DNA of 64,000 bases from Caballeronia novacaledonica. GTDB taxonomy: Bacteria; Pseudomonadota; Gammaproteobacteria; Burkholderiales; Burkholderiaceae. The position numbers and the translations under genes are program-made. Positions within the stretch are counted from its first letter, which is position 1. Each line of letters begins with the position of its first letter. The notes below the pieces were generated by a model, which ran no database searches, had not been told where the DNA came from, and saw only the letters and a list, made by a program, of their open reading frames with translations. The stretch spans positions 186,001-250,000 of the forward strand of contig NZ_OGTP01000001.1 of the NCBI RefSeq assembly GCF_900258035.1. Reading direction: 5' to 3'. This document shows, one piece after another, positions 1 to 8,477 of the stretch.

Positions 1-366
1 GATGCCGCCACGCTCGATGCACTCGACGCCAATCTCGGCCGCGAAAGCGACGCAGTGCAGCAAGGCCTGCGCCGCGAATTTCATCTGCTCGATCTCGCAT
101 TTCATGAATTGCTTCTCGATGCAATCAATTTGCCGCGCGTGAAGGAGATCGTCGCGGCATCGCGCAATGCGCTCGATCGCGCGCGTCGCCTGATGGCGAG
201 TCCCGAGCGTCACGCGCATACGCTCGCGGAGCACACGCGTATCGCCGATGCGATTCGCGCACGCGATGGCGATGCCGCCGCGCGCGCGATGCACGAGCAC
301 CTGGATGAAGTCGTCGCGGAATTGCGGCGCTTTTCCGCTGAAAGACCGGACCTGTTCAGGGAGTAG
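1..366 (+). CDS. GntR-family transcriptional regulator, FCD ligand-binding domain (5' truncated by window edge)
   Basis: Reading frame 1 is open from the first base, so only the C-terminal ~121 residues are visible and the winged-helix DNA-binding part lies upstream of the window. The visible part is all-helical, with the pattern of an FCD effector domain: an F-H-x-x-L-L-D-x-A-F-H-E stretch, then E-H-x-x-I-A-D-A-I-R-A-R-D and a final M-H-E-H-L helix, which in this family supply metal/ligand-binding histidines. It ends 54 bases before the sugar-type ABC importer on the same strand and is probably its local regulator. The ligand cannot be told from the sequence. Family assignment is good; the regulatory link is inference. 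Confidence 0.8.
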   Translation, partial: DAATLDALDANLGRESDAVQQGLRREFHLLDLAFHELLLDAINLPRVKEIVAASRNALDRARRLMASPERHAHTLAEHTRIADAIRARDGDAAARAMHEHLDEVVAELRRFSAERPDLFRE

Positions 367-420
367 GAGACAAGAAAGACGAGCGACACACGTGGTCAAC
401 CGCAATGGAGGAGACACACA

Positions 421-1899
421 ATGAACCTGTTCAAGCAAGCGGGCGCCGTGGCGGCGCTCGCGGCCGCATGCCTGGGCGCATCGACGGCGATGTCGGCCGA
501 GGACTTCAAGGGCGTGACCGTCAACGTGATGACGTTCGTCGGTCCGCAGATCGCCGAGCCGCTGCAACGCCGCGCGCCCGAGTTCGAAAAGCTGACCGGC
601 GCGAAGGTGAACGTGCTGACCGTGCCGTTCTCCGATCTCTATCAGAAGCTCTTGACGGACTGGGCGTCGGGCACGAACTCCGTCGATGCAGCGGTGTTCG
701 CGCCGCAATGGATGGTCGATTACACGAAAGGCAACTTCCTTGAAGACCTGACGCAGCGCGTCGCAAAGGACGCGGCATTGAAGGAAGACGACGTGATGCC
801 GTTCTTCGTCGACTTCTCGCAGAAGTACAACGGCAAGACCTATCTCGTCGCGCTCGACGGCGACTTCCAGATGGTCTACTACCGCACGGATATTCTTCAG
901 CAACTCGGCAAGCAGCCGCCGAAAACCTGGGACGATTACCTCGATATCGCGAAGGCCGCGAACGGCAAGGTCTTCGGCGGCGACGGCAAGCCGGTCGCGG
1001 GTTCGTGCATCTCGAAGAAGCGCAATGCGCAAGCGTATTGGGCGATCATCTCCATCGCGGGCGGATATCTGCAATCGAAAGGCACGGCACAAGGCGCATT
1101 CTTCGATCCGCGCAACTTCAAGTCGCTCGTGAACAACGACGGCTTCAAGGAAGCGCTGCGCGTCTACAAGGAATCGACCAGTTACGGGCCGCCCAACGAA
1201 ATCAATCTCGATGTCGGCGACACGCGCAGCGCGTTCATCTCCGGCCATTGCGCATTGACGCTCGACTGGGGCGATGTCGGCGTCCTCGCCATCGATCCGA
1301 AGCAGTCGAAGGTGATCGACAAGGTCGGCGCGGTGATTCTGCCCGGCTCGCGCAAGGTGGTCGATCGCGACACGGGCAAGCTCGTGCCATGCGACAAGAG
1401 CCGTTGTCCCTATGCGATCGACGGCGTGAATCACGCACCGTTCGCGGCGTTCGGCGGCTGGTCGGGCGGCATCAACGCGAAGGCGAAGCCGAAGGTGAAG
1501 GACGCCGCTTATGCGTTTCTCTCGTTCATGAGCCAGCCGGCGCAGTCGAATACCGACGTGACGATCGGCGCATCGGGCTTCAATCCGTATCGGCGCTCGC
1601 AGTTCACGGACATGTCGGCCTGGAAGAAGGCGGGCATGAGCGACGCGGCGGCGAAGTCGTATCTCGGCGCGATTCAGCAGAGCCTGCAAAGCCCGAACAT
1701 GATCATCGATCTGCGCATTCCGCAAAATCAGCGCTATGAGCAGGTCGTGCTCGATACGGCGGTCGCACGCTTCGTCGCGGGCGAGATCGATGCGGACGCG
1801 ACGATGAAAGCCATCGACAGCGGCTGGAGCGAAATCACCGACGATCTCGGCAAGGACAGCCAGTTGCGCGCATACAAGGCGTCGATCGGCGCGAAGTGA
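421..1899 (+). CDS. Sugar-type ABC transporter, periplasmic solute-binding protein
   Basis: A 492-residue precursor with a Sec signal peptide (residues 1-25, ending A-M-S-A) followed by a family 1 extracellular solute-binding fold (COG1653 type). Typical features are the early P-E-F-E-K-L-T-G-A-K-V stretch and the Y-N-G-K-T-Y-L-V-A-L-D hinge segment. A GGAGG Shine-Dalgarno lies at 409-413. It is longer than the usual 410-440 residues, with an extra cysteine-bearing segment around residues 320-335 (C-D-K-S-R-C). It heads an operon with two permeases and an ATPase, so it should deliver a carbohydrate or polyol to that importer. The substrate is unknown; glycerol phosphate, trehalose or sugar alcohols are all possible. 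Confidence 0.85.
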   Translation: MNLFKQAGAVAALAAACLGASTAMSAEDFKGVTVNVMTFVGPQIAEPLQRRAPEFEKLTGAKVNVLTVPFSDLYQKLLTDWASGTNSVDAAVFAPQWMVDYTKGNFLEDLTQRVAKDAALKEDDVMPFFVDFSQKYNGKTYLVALDGDFQMVYYRTDILQQLGKQPPKTWDDYLDIAKAANGKVFGGDGKPVAGSCISKKRNAQAYWAIISIAGGYLQSKGTAQGAFFDPRNFKSLVNNDGFKEALRVYKESTSYGPPNEINLDVGDTRSAFISGHCALTLDWGDVGVLAIDPKQSKVIDKVGAVILPGSRKVVDRDTGKLVPCDKSRCPYAIDGVNHAPFAAFGGWSGGINAKAKPKVKDAAYAFLSFMSQPAQSNTDVTIGASGFNPYRRSQFTDMSAWKKAGMSDAAAKSYLGAIQQSLQSPNMIIDLRIPQNQRYEQVVLDTAVARFVAGEIDADATMKAIDSGWSEITDDLGKDSQLRAYKASIGAK

Positions 1900-1948
1900 T
1901 CTTTACGACGCGCGGCGCGAGCGTGGTTCGCGCCGCCATGGAGGCAGG

Positions 1949-3097
1949 ATGAATACGCCGTCGCACGCATCGTCCGTGGCCGCGAACGAGCGAGGCTCGC
2001 GTGCGCGCGTCGCCAACTGGCTCGACCGGCAGGCGCCCTTCGTATTCGTGTTGCCGACCGTGCTGCTCATTCTCGCGTTCTCGATCTTTCCGCTCGTGAC
2101 GTCGGCGTATCTTTCGCTCACGCGCTTCGAGCTGGGCGAGGGCGGTTACCAACTGACCTTCACGGGCCTGCGCAATTACGTGCGGCTCTTTTCCGGCAGT
2201 CAGCAATATCACTTCACCGGCGTATTCCGCGCGCCGGGAATAGTTAGCATTGCAACTATCGTGATTGCCGTTCTCGCGGTGATCTACTGGTTCTATCGCT
2301 ATGTCAGCGGCGGCCGGCTCTCGATCATGGGCACGCTCGGCCGTTCGATCGCCGCCGCCGCGTTTCTCGCGCTCGTGTGGCTCGCGGCGAACACGCTCGG
2401 CGGCGGCGGCGCGCTCGGCAGCCTGATGGTGACGATCTTCTATGTCGTGCTGGGCGTCGCGCTGCAATTCGTCGTCGGCCTCGGGCTCGCCTATCTTTGC
2501 ACGCTGCCGCTAAAAGGCGGACGCTTCTTTCGTCTGCTGTTCTTCCTGCCGCTGATGGTGACGCCCGTCGGCATCGCATACATGTTCCGCATGATGGCCG
2601 ATACGTCCGTCGGGCCGCTCGCGCCCGTGTGGTCGTGGCTCGGACTCGGCCAGATCGCATGGGCGGCGGACCCGTGGCTCGCGCGGCTCGTCGTCGTGAT
2701 CGGCGATACGTGGCAATGGGTGCCCTTCATGTTCCTCGTGATGCTCGCCGCGCTCGAAGGCACGTCGCGCGAGCAGATCGAAGCGGCGCAACTCGATGGC
2801 GCATCGGCATGGCGCGTCTTTCGCGACGTCACGTGGCCGTCCATCGCGCCGGTCGCCGCGAGCGCGGTGTTGATTCGCCTGATCGAAGCGTTCAAGATCG
2901 TCGACTTGCCGAACGTGTTGACGAATGGCGGTCCCGGCATCGCGACCGAATCGATGACGCTGCACGCGTTCATCGAATGGCGCGCGCTGAATCTCGGCGG
3001 CGCGTCGGCGGTGGCGTACATGCTGTTCTTCGTCTCGACGATCGCATGCGTGTCGTTCTTTCAGTTCGTCGTGCGGCGCGCGCGGGGAGAGCCGTGA
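1949..3097 (+). CDS. Sugar-type ABC transporter permease, MalF-like, with an extra membrane insertion
   Basis: A 382-residue inner-membrane permease. The MalF-type first helix is at residues 30-55 and the EAA loop (E-A-A-Q-L-D-G-A-S, about 278-286) contacts the ATPase. Relative to the usual 290-310 residues it carries about 70 additional residues (roughly 95-155). These contain two further hydrophobic stretches, between the first helix and the permease core that begins near L-Q-F-V-V-G-L-G-L. An AGG-rich ribosome site lies just before the ATG. The stop codon overlaps the next start (TGATG). It forms a heterodimer with the next gene product. Confidence 0.87.
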   Translation: MNTPSHASSVAANERGSRARVANWLDRQAPFVFVLPTVLLILAFSIFPLVTSAYLSLTRFELGEGGYQLTFTGLRNYVRLFSGSQQYHFTGVFRAPGIVSIATIVIAVLAVIYWFYRYVSGGRLSIMGTLGRSIAAAAFLALVWLAANTLGGGGALGSLMVTIFYVVLGVALQFVVGLGLAYLCTLPLKGGRFFRLLFFLPLMVTPVGIAYMFRMMADTSVGPLAPVWSWLGLGQIAWAADPWLARLVVVIGDTWQWVPFMFLVMLAALEGTSREQIEAAQLDGASAWRVFRDVTWPSIAPVAASAVLIRLIEAFKIVDLPNVLTNGGPGIATESMTLHAFIEWRALNLGGASAVAYMLFFVSTIACVSFFQFVVRRARGEP

Positions 3098-4134
3098 TGA
3101 GCGCGATCAAACGCTGGTTCGTGCCCGCGCGTCTGGACGAGCTGCCGGTCGGCGGCAAGGCGATCGTATATGTCCTGCTCGGGCTATGGTCGCTCGTCGT
3201 GCTGTTTCCGCTTTACTGGATGGCGATAACGTCGTTCAAGCTGCCCGTGGATGTATCGACGGGACCGCTCTACATTCCCTTCGTCGACTTCGAGCCGCAT
3301 CTCGACGCGTGGCATTACATCTTCGTCGATCTCGGGCCCGACACGTATCGTCCTTACATGAACTCGCTGATCGTCGCGACATGCGGCACGGCGGCTTCGG
3401 TCTTTCTCGGCTCGATGGCGGCGTATGCGCTCGCGCGCATCGAGTATCGGCCGCCGGTCGCGGCAGTGGGCCTCGGCGTGTTGTTGATCGCGTTGCTGAT
3501 CGCGGCCGTCGCATGGGGGCATGTCGATTTGCGCATCGCGCTTGCCGTCGCTTTCGCGCTGTTCTTCCTGCTGCTGCGCCCGATCGTGCGGCGGGCGCGA
3601 CGACATTTGAACAACGACGACATTCTCTTCTGGGTCGTCTCGCAGCGCATTTTGCCGCCCGTCGTCACGGTGATCCCGGTTTATCTCATCTTCAAGGACG
3701 TCGGCCTGCTCGACACGCATCTCGCGCTCATCATCACGTACGCGACGGCGAATCTGCCGATCGTCGTGTGGCTTATGTTCGATTTCTTCGACGGCGTGCC
3801 GCGCGAAATCGAAGAGAGCGCACAGATCGACGGCGCGACGCGCTTCTCGATACTCTTCGGCATCGTGCTGCCGCTCGTCGCGCCGGGACTCGTCGCAACG
3901 GGTCTGCTCGTGCTGATTCTCTCGTGGAACGAGTACCTTTTCGCGCTCTTTCTGACGACCGCGAACGCGCAGACGATGCCGCTGCTCGTCGCCGCGCAGA
4001 ACGCGACGCGCGGTCCGCAATGGTGGAACATGTCGGTGCTGATACTCATCATGATCCTGCCGGTGATGTTGCTGACGCTCACGCTGCAGCGCTTCATCGT
4101 GCGGGGCATTCTCGTGGGAGCCGTGAAAGGATGA
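3097..4134 (+). CDS. Sugar-type ABC transporter permease, MalG-like, with an extra membrane insertion
   Basis: A 345-residue inner-membrane permease. The ATG overlaps the stop of the upstream permease, giving translational coupling; the frame is open far upstream but that part is shadow. The MalG-type first helix (about 22-46) is followed by the N-S-L-I-V-A and M-A-A-Y-A-L-A-R-I stretches. The EAA loop is E-I-E-E-S-A-Q-I-D-G-A-T, about 238-248. The MalG family normally runs from M-A-A-Y-A-L-A-R straight into R-I-L-P-P. Here about 55 residues with two hydrophobic stretches (118-175) are inserted between them, so this subunit parallels the insertion in its partner. Confidence 0.87.
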   Translation: MSAIKRWFVPARLDELPVGGKAIVYVLLGLWSLVVLFPLYWMAITSFKLPVDVSTGPLYIPFVDFEPHLDAWHYIFVDLGPDTYRPYMNSLIVATCGTAASVFLGSMAAYALARIEYRPPVAAVGLGVLLIALLIAAVAWGHVDLRIALAVAFALFFLLLRPIVRRARRHLNNDDILFWVVSQRILPPVVTVIPVYLIFKDVGLLDTHLALIITYATANLPIVVWLMFDFFDGVPREIEESAQIDGATRFSILFGIVLPLVAPGLVATGLLVLILSWNEYLFALFLTTANAQTMPLLVAAQNATRGPQWWNMSVLILIMILPVMLLTLTLQRFIVRGILVGAVKG

Positions 4135-5258
4135 CGGTCATGGATAGCGCGGCGGTGAAGGTCGACGACGCCCGCCTGACGAAGATCGCGGCAGCGCGGC
4201 AATCGAAGAGCGTCTCGTTGAGGAACGTCGGCAAGACATTCGGCGATACGCGCGTGCTGCGCGATCTGTCGCTCGACGTGCAGGCGGGCGAATTCCTCGT
4301 GCTGCTCGGCGAATCGGGCTGCGGCAAGACGACGGCGTTGCGCATCGTGGCGGGCCTCGAATCGGCGACGGAAGGCGCGGTGTTCGTCGGCGATACCGAT
4401 GTCACGCATCAACTGCCGCGAGATCGCGACGTGGCCATGGTGTTTCAGTCGTATGCGCTCTATCCGCACAAGACGGTGTTCGAGAACATCGCGTATCCGC
4501 TCATCGTGAGAAAGCGCCCGAAAACCGAGATCGAAGCGGCCGTGCGCGAAGTGGCCGCGAGCGTGCAGCTTGAGCCGTTGCTGTCGCGCTTTCCGCGACA
4601 GTTGTCCGGCGGACAGCGTCAGCGCGTGGCGCTCGCGCGCGCGATCGTGCGCCGGCCCGCGGCGTTTCTGATGGACGAGCCGTTATCGAATCTCGACGCC
4701 AAGCTGCGCGGGCACATGCGCGCGGAACTCAAGCATATGCAGCACGAACTCGGCATCACGACCATTTATGTGACGCACGATCAGATCGAAGCGATGACGC
4801 TCGCGCATCGCGTCGCCGTCCTCGACAAAGGCGCGCTCCAGCAACTCGATACGCCCGCGCGCATCTATTCGGACCCGGCGAATCTGTTCGTCGCGGGTTT
4901 CATCGGTTCGCCGCCGATGAATTTTCTGCGCGGCTCGCTTGCACAAGGACGTTTCGACGCGCCCGGCATGACGCTCGCCACGGCGGTGCGTCACGAAGGC
5001 AAGGCGACGTTCGGCGTGCGTCCCGAAGAATGCTCGGTCGTGGCGCGCGGCGAAGGTGAATTGCAGGGGCGCATCTATTCGGTCGAACTGATCGGCGATC
5101 ATTCGCTCGTCACGATGAACGTCGGCGAGCAGCAAGTGGTCGTGAAGGTGCCGAATACATTTGCGGGCGAGATCGGCGGGGCCGCCGGCGTGCGCGTGAA
5201 TCGCGAACGCATCTATTTCTTCGACGAGAGCGGCGCGCGCATTCATTCGAGTGTTTGA
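4131..5258 (+). CDS. ABC transporter ATP-binding protein, UgpC/MalK type
   Basis: A 375-residue ATPase that starts inside the stop of the upstream permease (ATGA overlap). Walker A is G-E-S-G-C-G-K-T, the Q-loop lies in V-F-Q-S-Y-A-L-Y-P-H, the signature is L-S-G-G-Q-R-Q-R, Walker B is F-L-M-D-E-P, and the switch His is in V-T-H-D-Q. The C-terminal 110 residues form the OB-like regulatory/TOBE domain of MalK-type proteins (G-V-R-P-E-E region). The N-terminus has about 25 extra residues before the nucleotide-binding domain. It powers the preceding two permeases. Assignment to carbohydrate import rests on MalK-type architecture and operon context. Confidence 0.9.
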   Translation: MTVMDSAAVKVDDARLTKIAAARQSKSVSLRNVGKTFGDTRVLRDLSLDVQAGEFLVLLGESGCGKTTALRIVAGLESATEGAVFVGDTDVTHQLPRDRDVAMVFQSYALYPHKTVFENIAYPLIVRKRPKTEIEAAVREVAASVQLEPLLSRFPRQLSGGQRQRVALARAIVRRPAAFLMDEPLSNLDAKLRGHMRAELKHMQHELGITTIYVTHDQIEAMTLAHRVAVLDKGALQQLDTPARIYSDPANLFVAGFIGSPPMNFLRGSLAQGRFDAPGMTLATAVRHEGKATFGVRPEECSVVARGEGELQGRIYSVELIGDHSLVTMNVGEQQVVVKVPNTFAGEIGGAAGVRVNRERIYFFDESGARIHSSV

Positions 5259-5432
5259 CGAACGATCCGGTTGCGCGGACTAAACCAGAAACAAACGCGA
5301 AAGCGCTCTTGGCGAAATGTGCAGATATTTGGCGAACCGTGGCGCGTTCACGTCCATGTCACAGATCTCTGCAATATTTCGGGTCGAAGGTCGCGACCGG
5401 CCTTCCAAACATTCCCGACACGAGAGACCACC

Positions 5433-6506
5433 ATGACCCGCGATTTCCGCTTCGCGCGCACCGTGCTGCCGGCGTTCGCCGCCGCTTTCACCCTGCTTGC
5501 CGCGATGCCCGTCTACGCCGCCGACGCCGTCGTCCTGTACACCGCCGATGGCCTGGAGAATCTCTACAAGGACGTGCTTCCCGCATTCGAAAAGAAGGAA
5601 GGCGTGAAGGTCAACATCGTCACGGCGGGCAGCGGCGAAGTGGTGAACCGCGCGACCGTCGAGAAGGATTCGCCCAAGGCCGACGTGCTCGTCACGTTGC
5701 CGCCGTTCATTCAGCAGGCGCAGCAGGGCGGCCTGCTTCAGCCGTATCAGAGCGTGAACTACAAGAACGTGCCCGCGATCGCCAAAGCGCAGGACGGCGC
5801 ATGGGCCACGTTCGTCAACAACTACTTCTCGTTCGCGATCAATCCGGAAGTCACGAAGACCGCGCCGAAGACCTTCGCCGATCTGCTGCATCCGAACTAC
5901 TCGGGCAAGATCGCGTATTCGAATCCGGCGACGGCCGGCGACGGCATGGCCGTCATCATCCTGACCTCGGCGCTGATGGGCGAGGACAAGGCGTTCGATT
6001 ACCTCAAGTCGCTCGAACAAAGCGCCAAGTTCCACACGAAGGGCACGGGCTATCTCGACGTGCTGCTCTCGCGTAACGAGATCGCCTTCGCCAACGGCGA
6101 TCTGCAAATGGACCTCGACGACGCCGCGAACGGCGGTCTCTCGATCAAGCCGCTGTTCCTGTCGCACAAGGCAGGCGAAGCGCCGACCACGTTCCAGTTG
6201 CCGTATGCGATCGGCCTCATCAAGAGCGGTCCGAATCAGGCGGCGGGCAAGAAGCTGATCGACTATCTGATGTCGTCGGAAGTGCAGGCGAAAGTGCCCG
6301 ACATCTACGGCATTCCGGGCCGCACCGACGTGCCGCTCGCCGGCAAGAACGGCGAGGCCGTCAAGCAGGCGATCTCGGGCGTGAAGCTGATTCCGGTCGA
6401 CTGGAACGAAGTCATGCAGAAGAAGGCGGGCTGGACCGAGCGCTGGAAGAACGAAGTGATCGGCAACTCGGGCAAGCAGACGGAAGTCGTCAAGCCGAAG
6501 TCGTAA
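5433..6506 (+). CDS. phnS: 2-aminoethylphosphonate-type ABC transporter binding protein
   Basis: A 357-residue periplasmic binding protein. I chose the ATG at 5433, not the open frame from 5271, because it begins a clear Sec signal peptide (residues 1-31, ending V-Y-A-A). The mature start V-V-L-Y-T-A-D-G-L-E-N-L-Y and the segment V-T-A-G-S-G-E-V-V-N-R are typical of the iron/phosphonate-like binding family that includes Salmonella PhnS. The gene order SBP, ATPase and two separate permeases matches phnSTUV. No phosphonate degradation gene (phnW, phnX, phnA) is in the window, so the substrate assignment is by homology; a Fe(III)- or polyamine-like substrate is the alternative. Confidence 0.72.
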   Translation: MTRDFRFARTVLPAFAAAFTLLAAMPVYAADAVVLYTADGLENLYKDVLPAFEKKEGVKVNIVTAGSGEVVNRATVEKDSPKADVLVTLPPFIQQAQQGGLLQPYQSVNYKNVPAIAKAQDGAWATFVNNYFSFAINPEVTKTAPKTFADLLHPNYSGKIAYSNPATAGDGMAVIILTSALMGEDKAFDYLKSLEQSAKFHTKGTGYLDVLLSRNEIAFANGDLQMDLDDAANGGLSIKPLFLSHKAGEAPTTFQLPYAIGLIKSGPNQAAGKKLIDYLMSSEVQAKVPDIYGIPGRTDVPLAGKNGEAVKQAISGVKLIPVDWNEVMQKKAGWTERWKNEVIGNSGKQTEVVKPKS

Positions 6507-6507
6507 A

Positions 6508-7569
6508 GTGAGCGCTCTCCCCAAAGAAATGTCCGGCGTCGATGCGACGCCGGGCGTGCACGTCGATCGCCTGACGGTGCGCTTCGGCACGCGCACCGTC
6601 CTCGACGATCTCTCGCTGCGCATCGGTCGCGGCGAATTCCTCACCGTGCTCGGCCGAAGCGGCTGCGGCAAGACCACGTTGCTGCGCTTCATCGCGGGCT
6701 TCGTGAAAGCCGATGCGCTCGCGGGCAATCTGACGATCGCGGGCCGCGATCTCACGCACGTGCCGCCGCATCAGCGCAATCTCGGGCTGCTATTTCAGAG
6801 CTATGCGCTCTTTCCGCATCTGTCCGTGTTCGACAACGTCGCGTTCGGGCTGCGTGCGCGCAAGCTGAAGGCGGGCGAGGTCGCGCGGCGCGTCGCCGAT
6901 GCGCTCAAGCTCGTGCAGCTTGCCGATGCCGGTCACGTCATGCCCGCGCAGCTTTCCGGCGGCATGCAGCAGCGTGTCGCGCTGGCGCGCGCGCTCGTCA
7001 TCGAACCGGATGTGCTGCTGCTCGACGAACCGCTCTCCGCGCTCGATGCGAACCTGCGCGCCTCGGTGCGCAGCGAACTGAAGGCGCTGCATGAGCGCCT
7101 GCCGAATCTGACGATCGTCTGCGTGACGCACGATCAGGACGATGCGCTCGTGCTATCCGATCGCACGCTCCTGATGCGCGATGGCCGCATCGCGCAACTC
7201 GGCGCGCCGCGCGAACTGTACGACGCACCCAACGATGCGTTCGTCGCGCGCTATCTCGGCGCGGCGAATCTGCTGCCGCCGCGCGTGGTGTATCCCGTCG
7301 GCGATGCGCGGCACGAAGAGCGCGAGCGTCTCGCGTGCATTCGTCCCGAGCGCTTCACGATCGTGCCGCTCGGCGAAGGTCCGTTGCACGGCACCATCGC
7401 GTCCGTCGAATGGTATGGCGCGGCGCTTTCGATCACCGTCGCGCTCGATGCGTCGCCCGGCGAGCCCGTGCTCGTGACGACGCAACGCGGCCATTCGCGC
7501 ATGCCGGAAAAAGGCACGCGCGTGTCCCTTCGCTTCGAGGCTGACGATGTCGTCCTTGTTCGTTCCTGA
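6508..7569 (+). CDS. phnT: 2-aminoethylphosphonate-type ABC transporter ATPase
   Basis: A 353-residue ATPase beginning with GTG one base after the phnS stop; an in-frame ATG at 6529 is an alternative start. Walker A is G-R-S-G-C-G-K-T, the signature is L-S-G-G-M-Q-Q-R, Walker B is L-L-L-D-E-P, and the switch region is V-T-H-D-Q-D-D-A-L. The D-D-A-L variant after the switch His is seen in PhnT-like proteins. A short TOBE domain ends the protein. The last 23 bases overlap phnU. It energises the PhnU/PhnV permease pair at the cytoplasmic face. Confidence 0.75.
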   Translation: MSALPKEMSGVDATPGVHVDRLTVRFGTRTVLDDLSLRIGRGEFLTVLGRSGCGKTTLLRFIAGFVKADALAGNLTIAGRDLTHVPPHQRNLGLLFQSYALFPHLSVFDNVAFGLRARKLKAGEVARRVADALKLVQLADAGHVMPAQLSGGMQQRVALARALVIEPDVLLLDEPLSALDANLRASVRSELKALHERLPNLTIVCVTHDQDDALVLSDRTLLMRDGRIAQLGAPRELYDAPNDAFVARYLGAANLLPPRVVYPVGDARHEERERLACIRPERFTIVPLGEGPLHGTIASVEWYGAALSITVALDASPGEPVLVTTQRGHSRMPEKGTRVSLRFEADDVVLVRS

Positions 7570-8476
7570 CAGCGTCACGCGCGACGAAGGCAGCATCAGC
7601 GACGCGGATCTCTCCGCGCAATTCGCCGAGCATGCCGCAGAAGCGAAGCGCCGCGAGCGCAAGGGGCAATGGCATCTGCTCTTCATCCTCGTGTTCGTGC
7701 TCGGGCCGCTCGTGGTCTACCCGCTCGCGCGGCTGGTGATGCTCAGCGTGACCGGCGCGCACGGCTTCACGCTGCACGCTTACACCGCGTTTTTCGGCAA
7801 TTCGGAAACGCGCGGCATGATCGGCACGACGCTCGGCATTCTCTTCGCGAGCGCGAGCATCGCTTCGCTGCTCGGCGTCGCGATTGCGTCGATGTTGTTC
7901 TTCAGGCCGTTCGCGGGCGCGCGTCTGCTCACGCGCTTTCTGGAGCTGTTCGTCGCGTTTCCGTCGTTTCTGGTCGCGTTCACGCTGATCTTTCTGTACG
8001 GCTCGCAAGGGTCGGTCAGCATCGGCTTGCAGCGGCTCTTTTCGCTCGACTCGACGCCGCTCGATTTCCTCTTCGGAATCGGCGGCGTGATCCTCGCGGA
8101 AGTCGTGTTCTATGCGCCGTTCGTCGTGCGCCCGACGCTCGCATCGTATGCGACGCTCGACATGCGCCTCGTCGAAGCGGCGAAGAGTCTCGGCGCGGAT
8201 GGCTGGATGGTCGCGACGAAGGTCGTGTTGCCGCTCGCGTGGCCGGGCATCGCGGCGGGCACGATTCTCTGCTTCCTGCTCACGCTGAACGAGTTCGGCA
8301 TTCTGCTCGTGCTCGGCAGCGCGCATCTGATCACCTTGCCGATCGCGATCTACAGCGCGGCGACCGTCGATCTCGATCTTCCCACCGCGGCGGCAGGCTC
8401 GGTCGTGATGCTGCTGATGTCGCTGTCGCTTTATGCGCTATACAGGCGCGTCAATCGTCGTGCGGGAGGCCGCTGA
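7547..8476 (+). CDS. phnU: 2-aminoethylphosphonate-type ABC transporter permease 1
   Basis: A 309-residue inner-membrane protein with a ~45-residue charged N-terminal tail and about six membrane segments (first at roughly 45-67). The EAA-type loop lies in V-E-A-A-K-S-L-G-A-D-G, followed by P-L-A-W-P-G-I-A-A-G. It starts inside the 3' end of the ATPase gene, indicating translational coupling. The position in the phnSTUV order and the size fit PhnU. It forms the translocation pore with the next product. Confidence 0.72.
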   Translation: MSSLFVPDSVTRDEGSISDADLSAQFAEHAAEAKRRERKGQWHLLFILVFVLGPLVVYPLARLVMLSVTGAHGFTLHAYTAFFGNSETRGMIGTTLGILFASASIASLLGVAIASMLFFRPFAGARLLTRFLELFVAFPSFLVAFTLIFLYGSQGSVSIGLQRLFSLDSTPLDFLFGIGGVILAEVVFYAPFVVRPTLASYATLDMRLVEAAKSLGADGWMVATKVVLPLAWPGIAAGTILCFLLTLNEFGILLVLGSAHLITLPIAIYSAATVDLDLPTAAAGSVVMLLMSLSLYALYRRVNRRAGGR

Positions 8477-8477
8477 C

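Noticed and set aside
2377..3096. Upstream extension of the MalG-like permease
   Set aside because: It lies inside the preceding permease gene in another frame and is Arg-rich shadow; real start is ATG 3097.
5271..5432. N-terminal extension of the phnS-like protein
   Set aside because: The extension places 54 residues before a clear signal peptide at 5433; unlikely to be translated.
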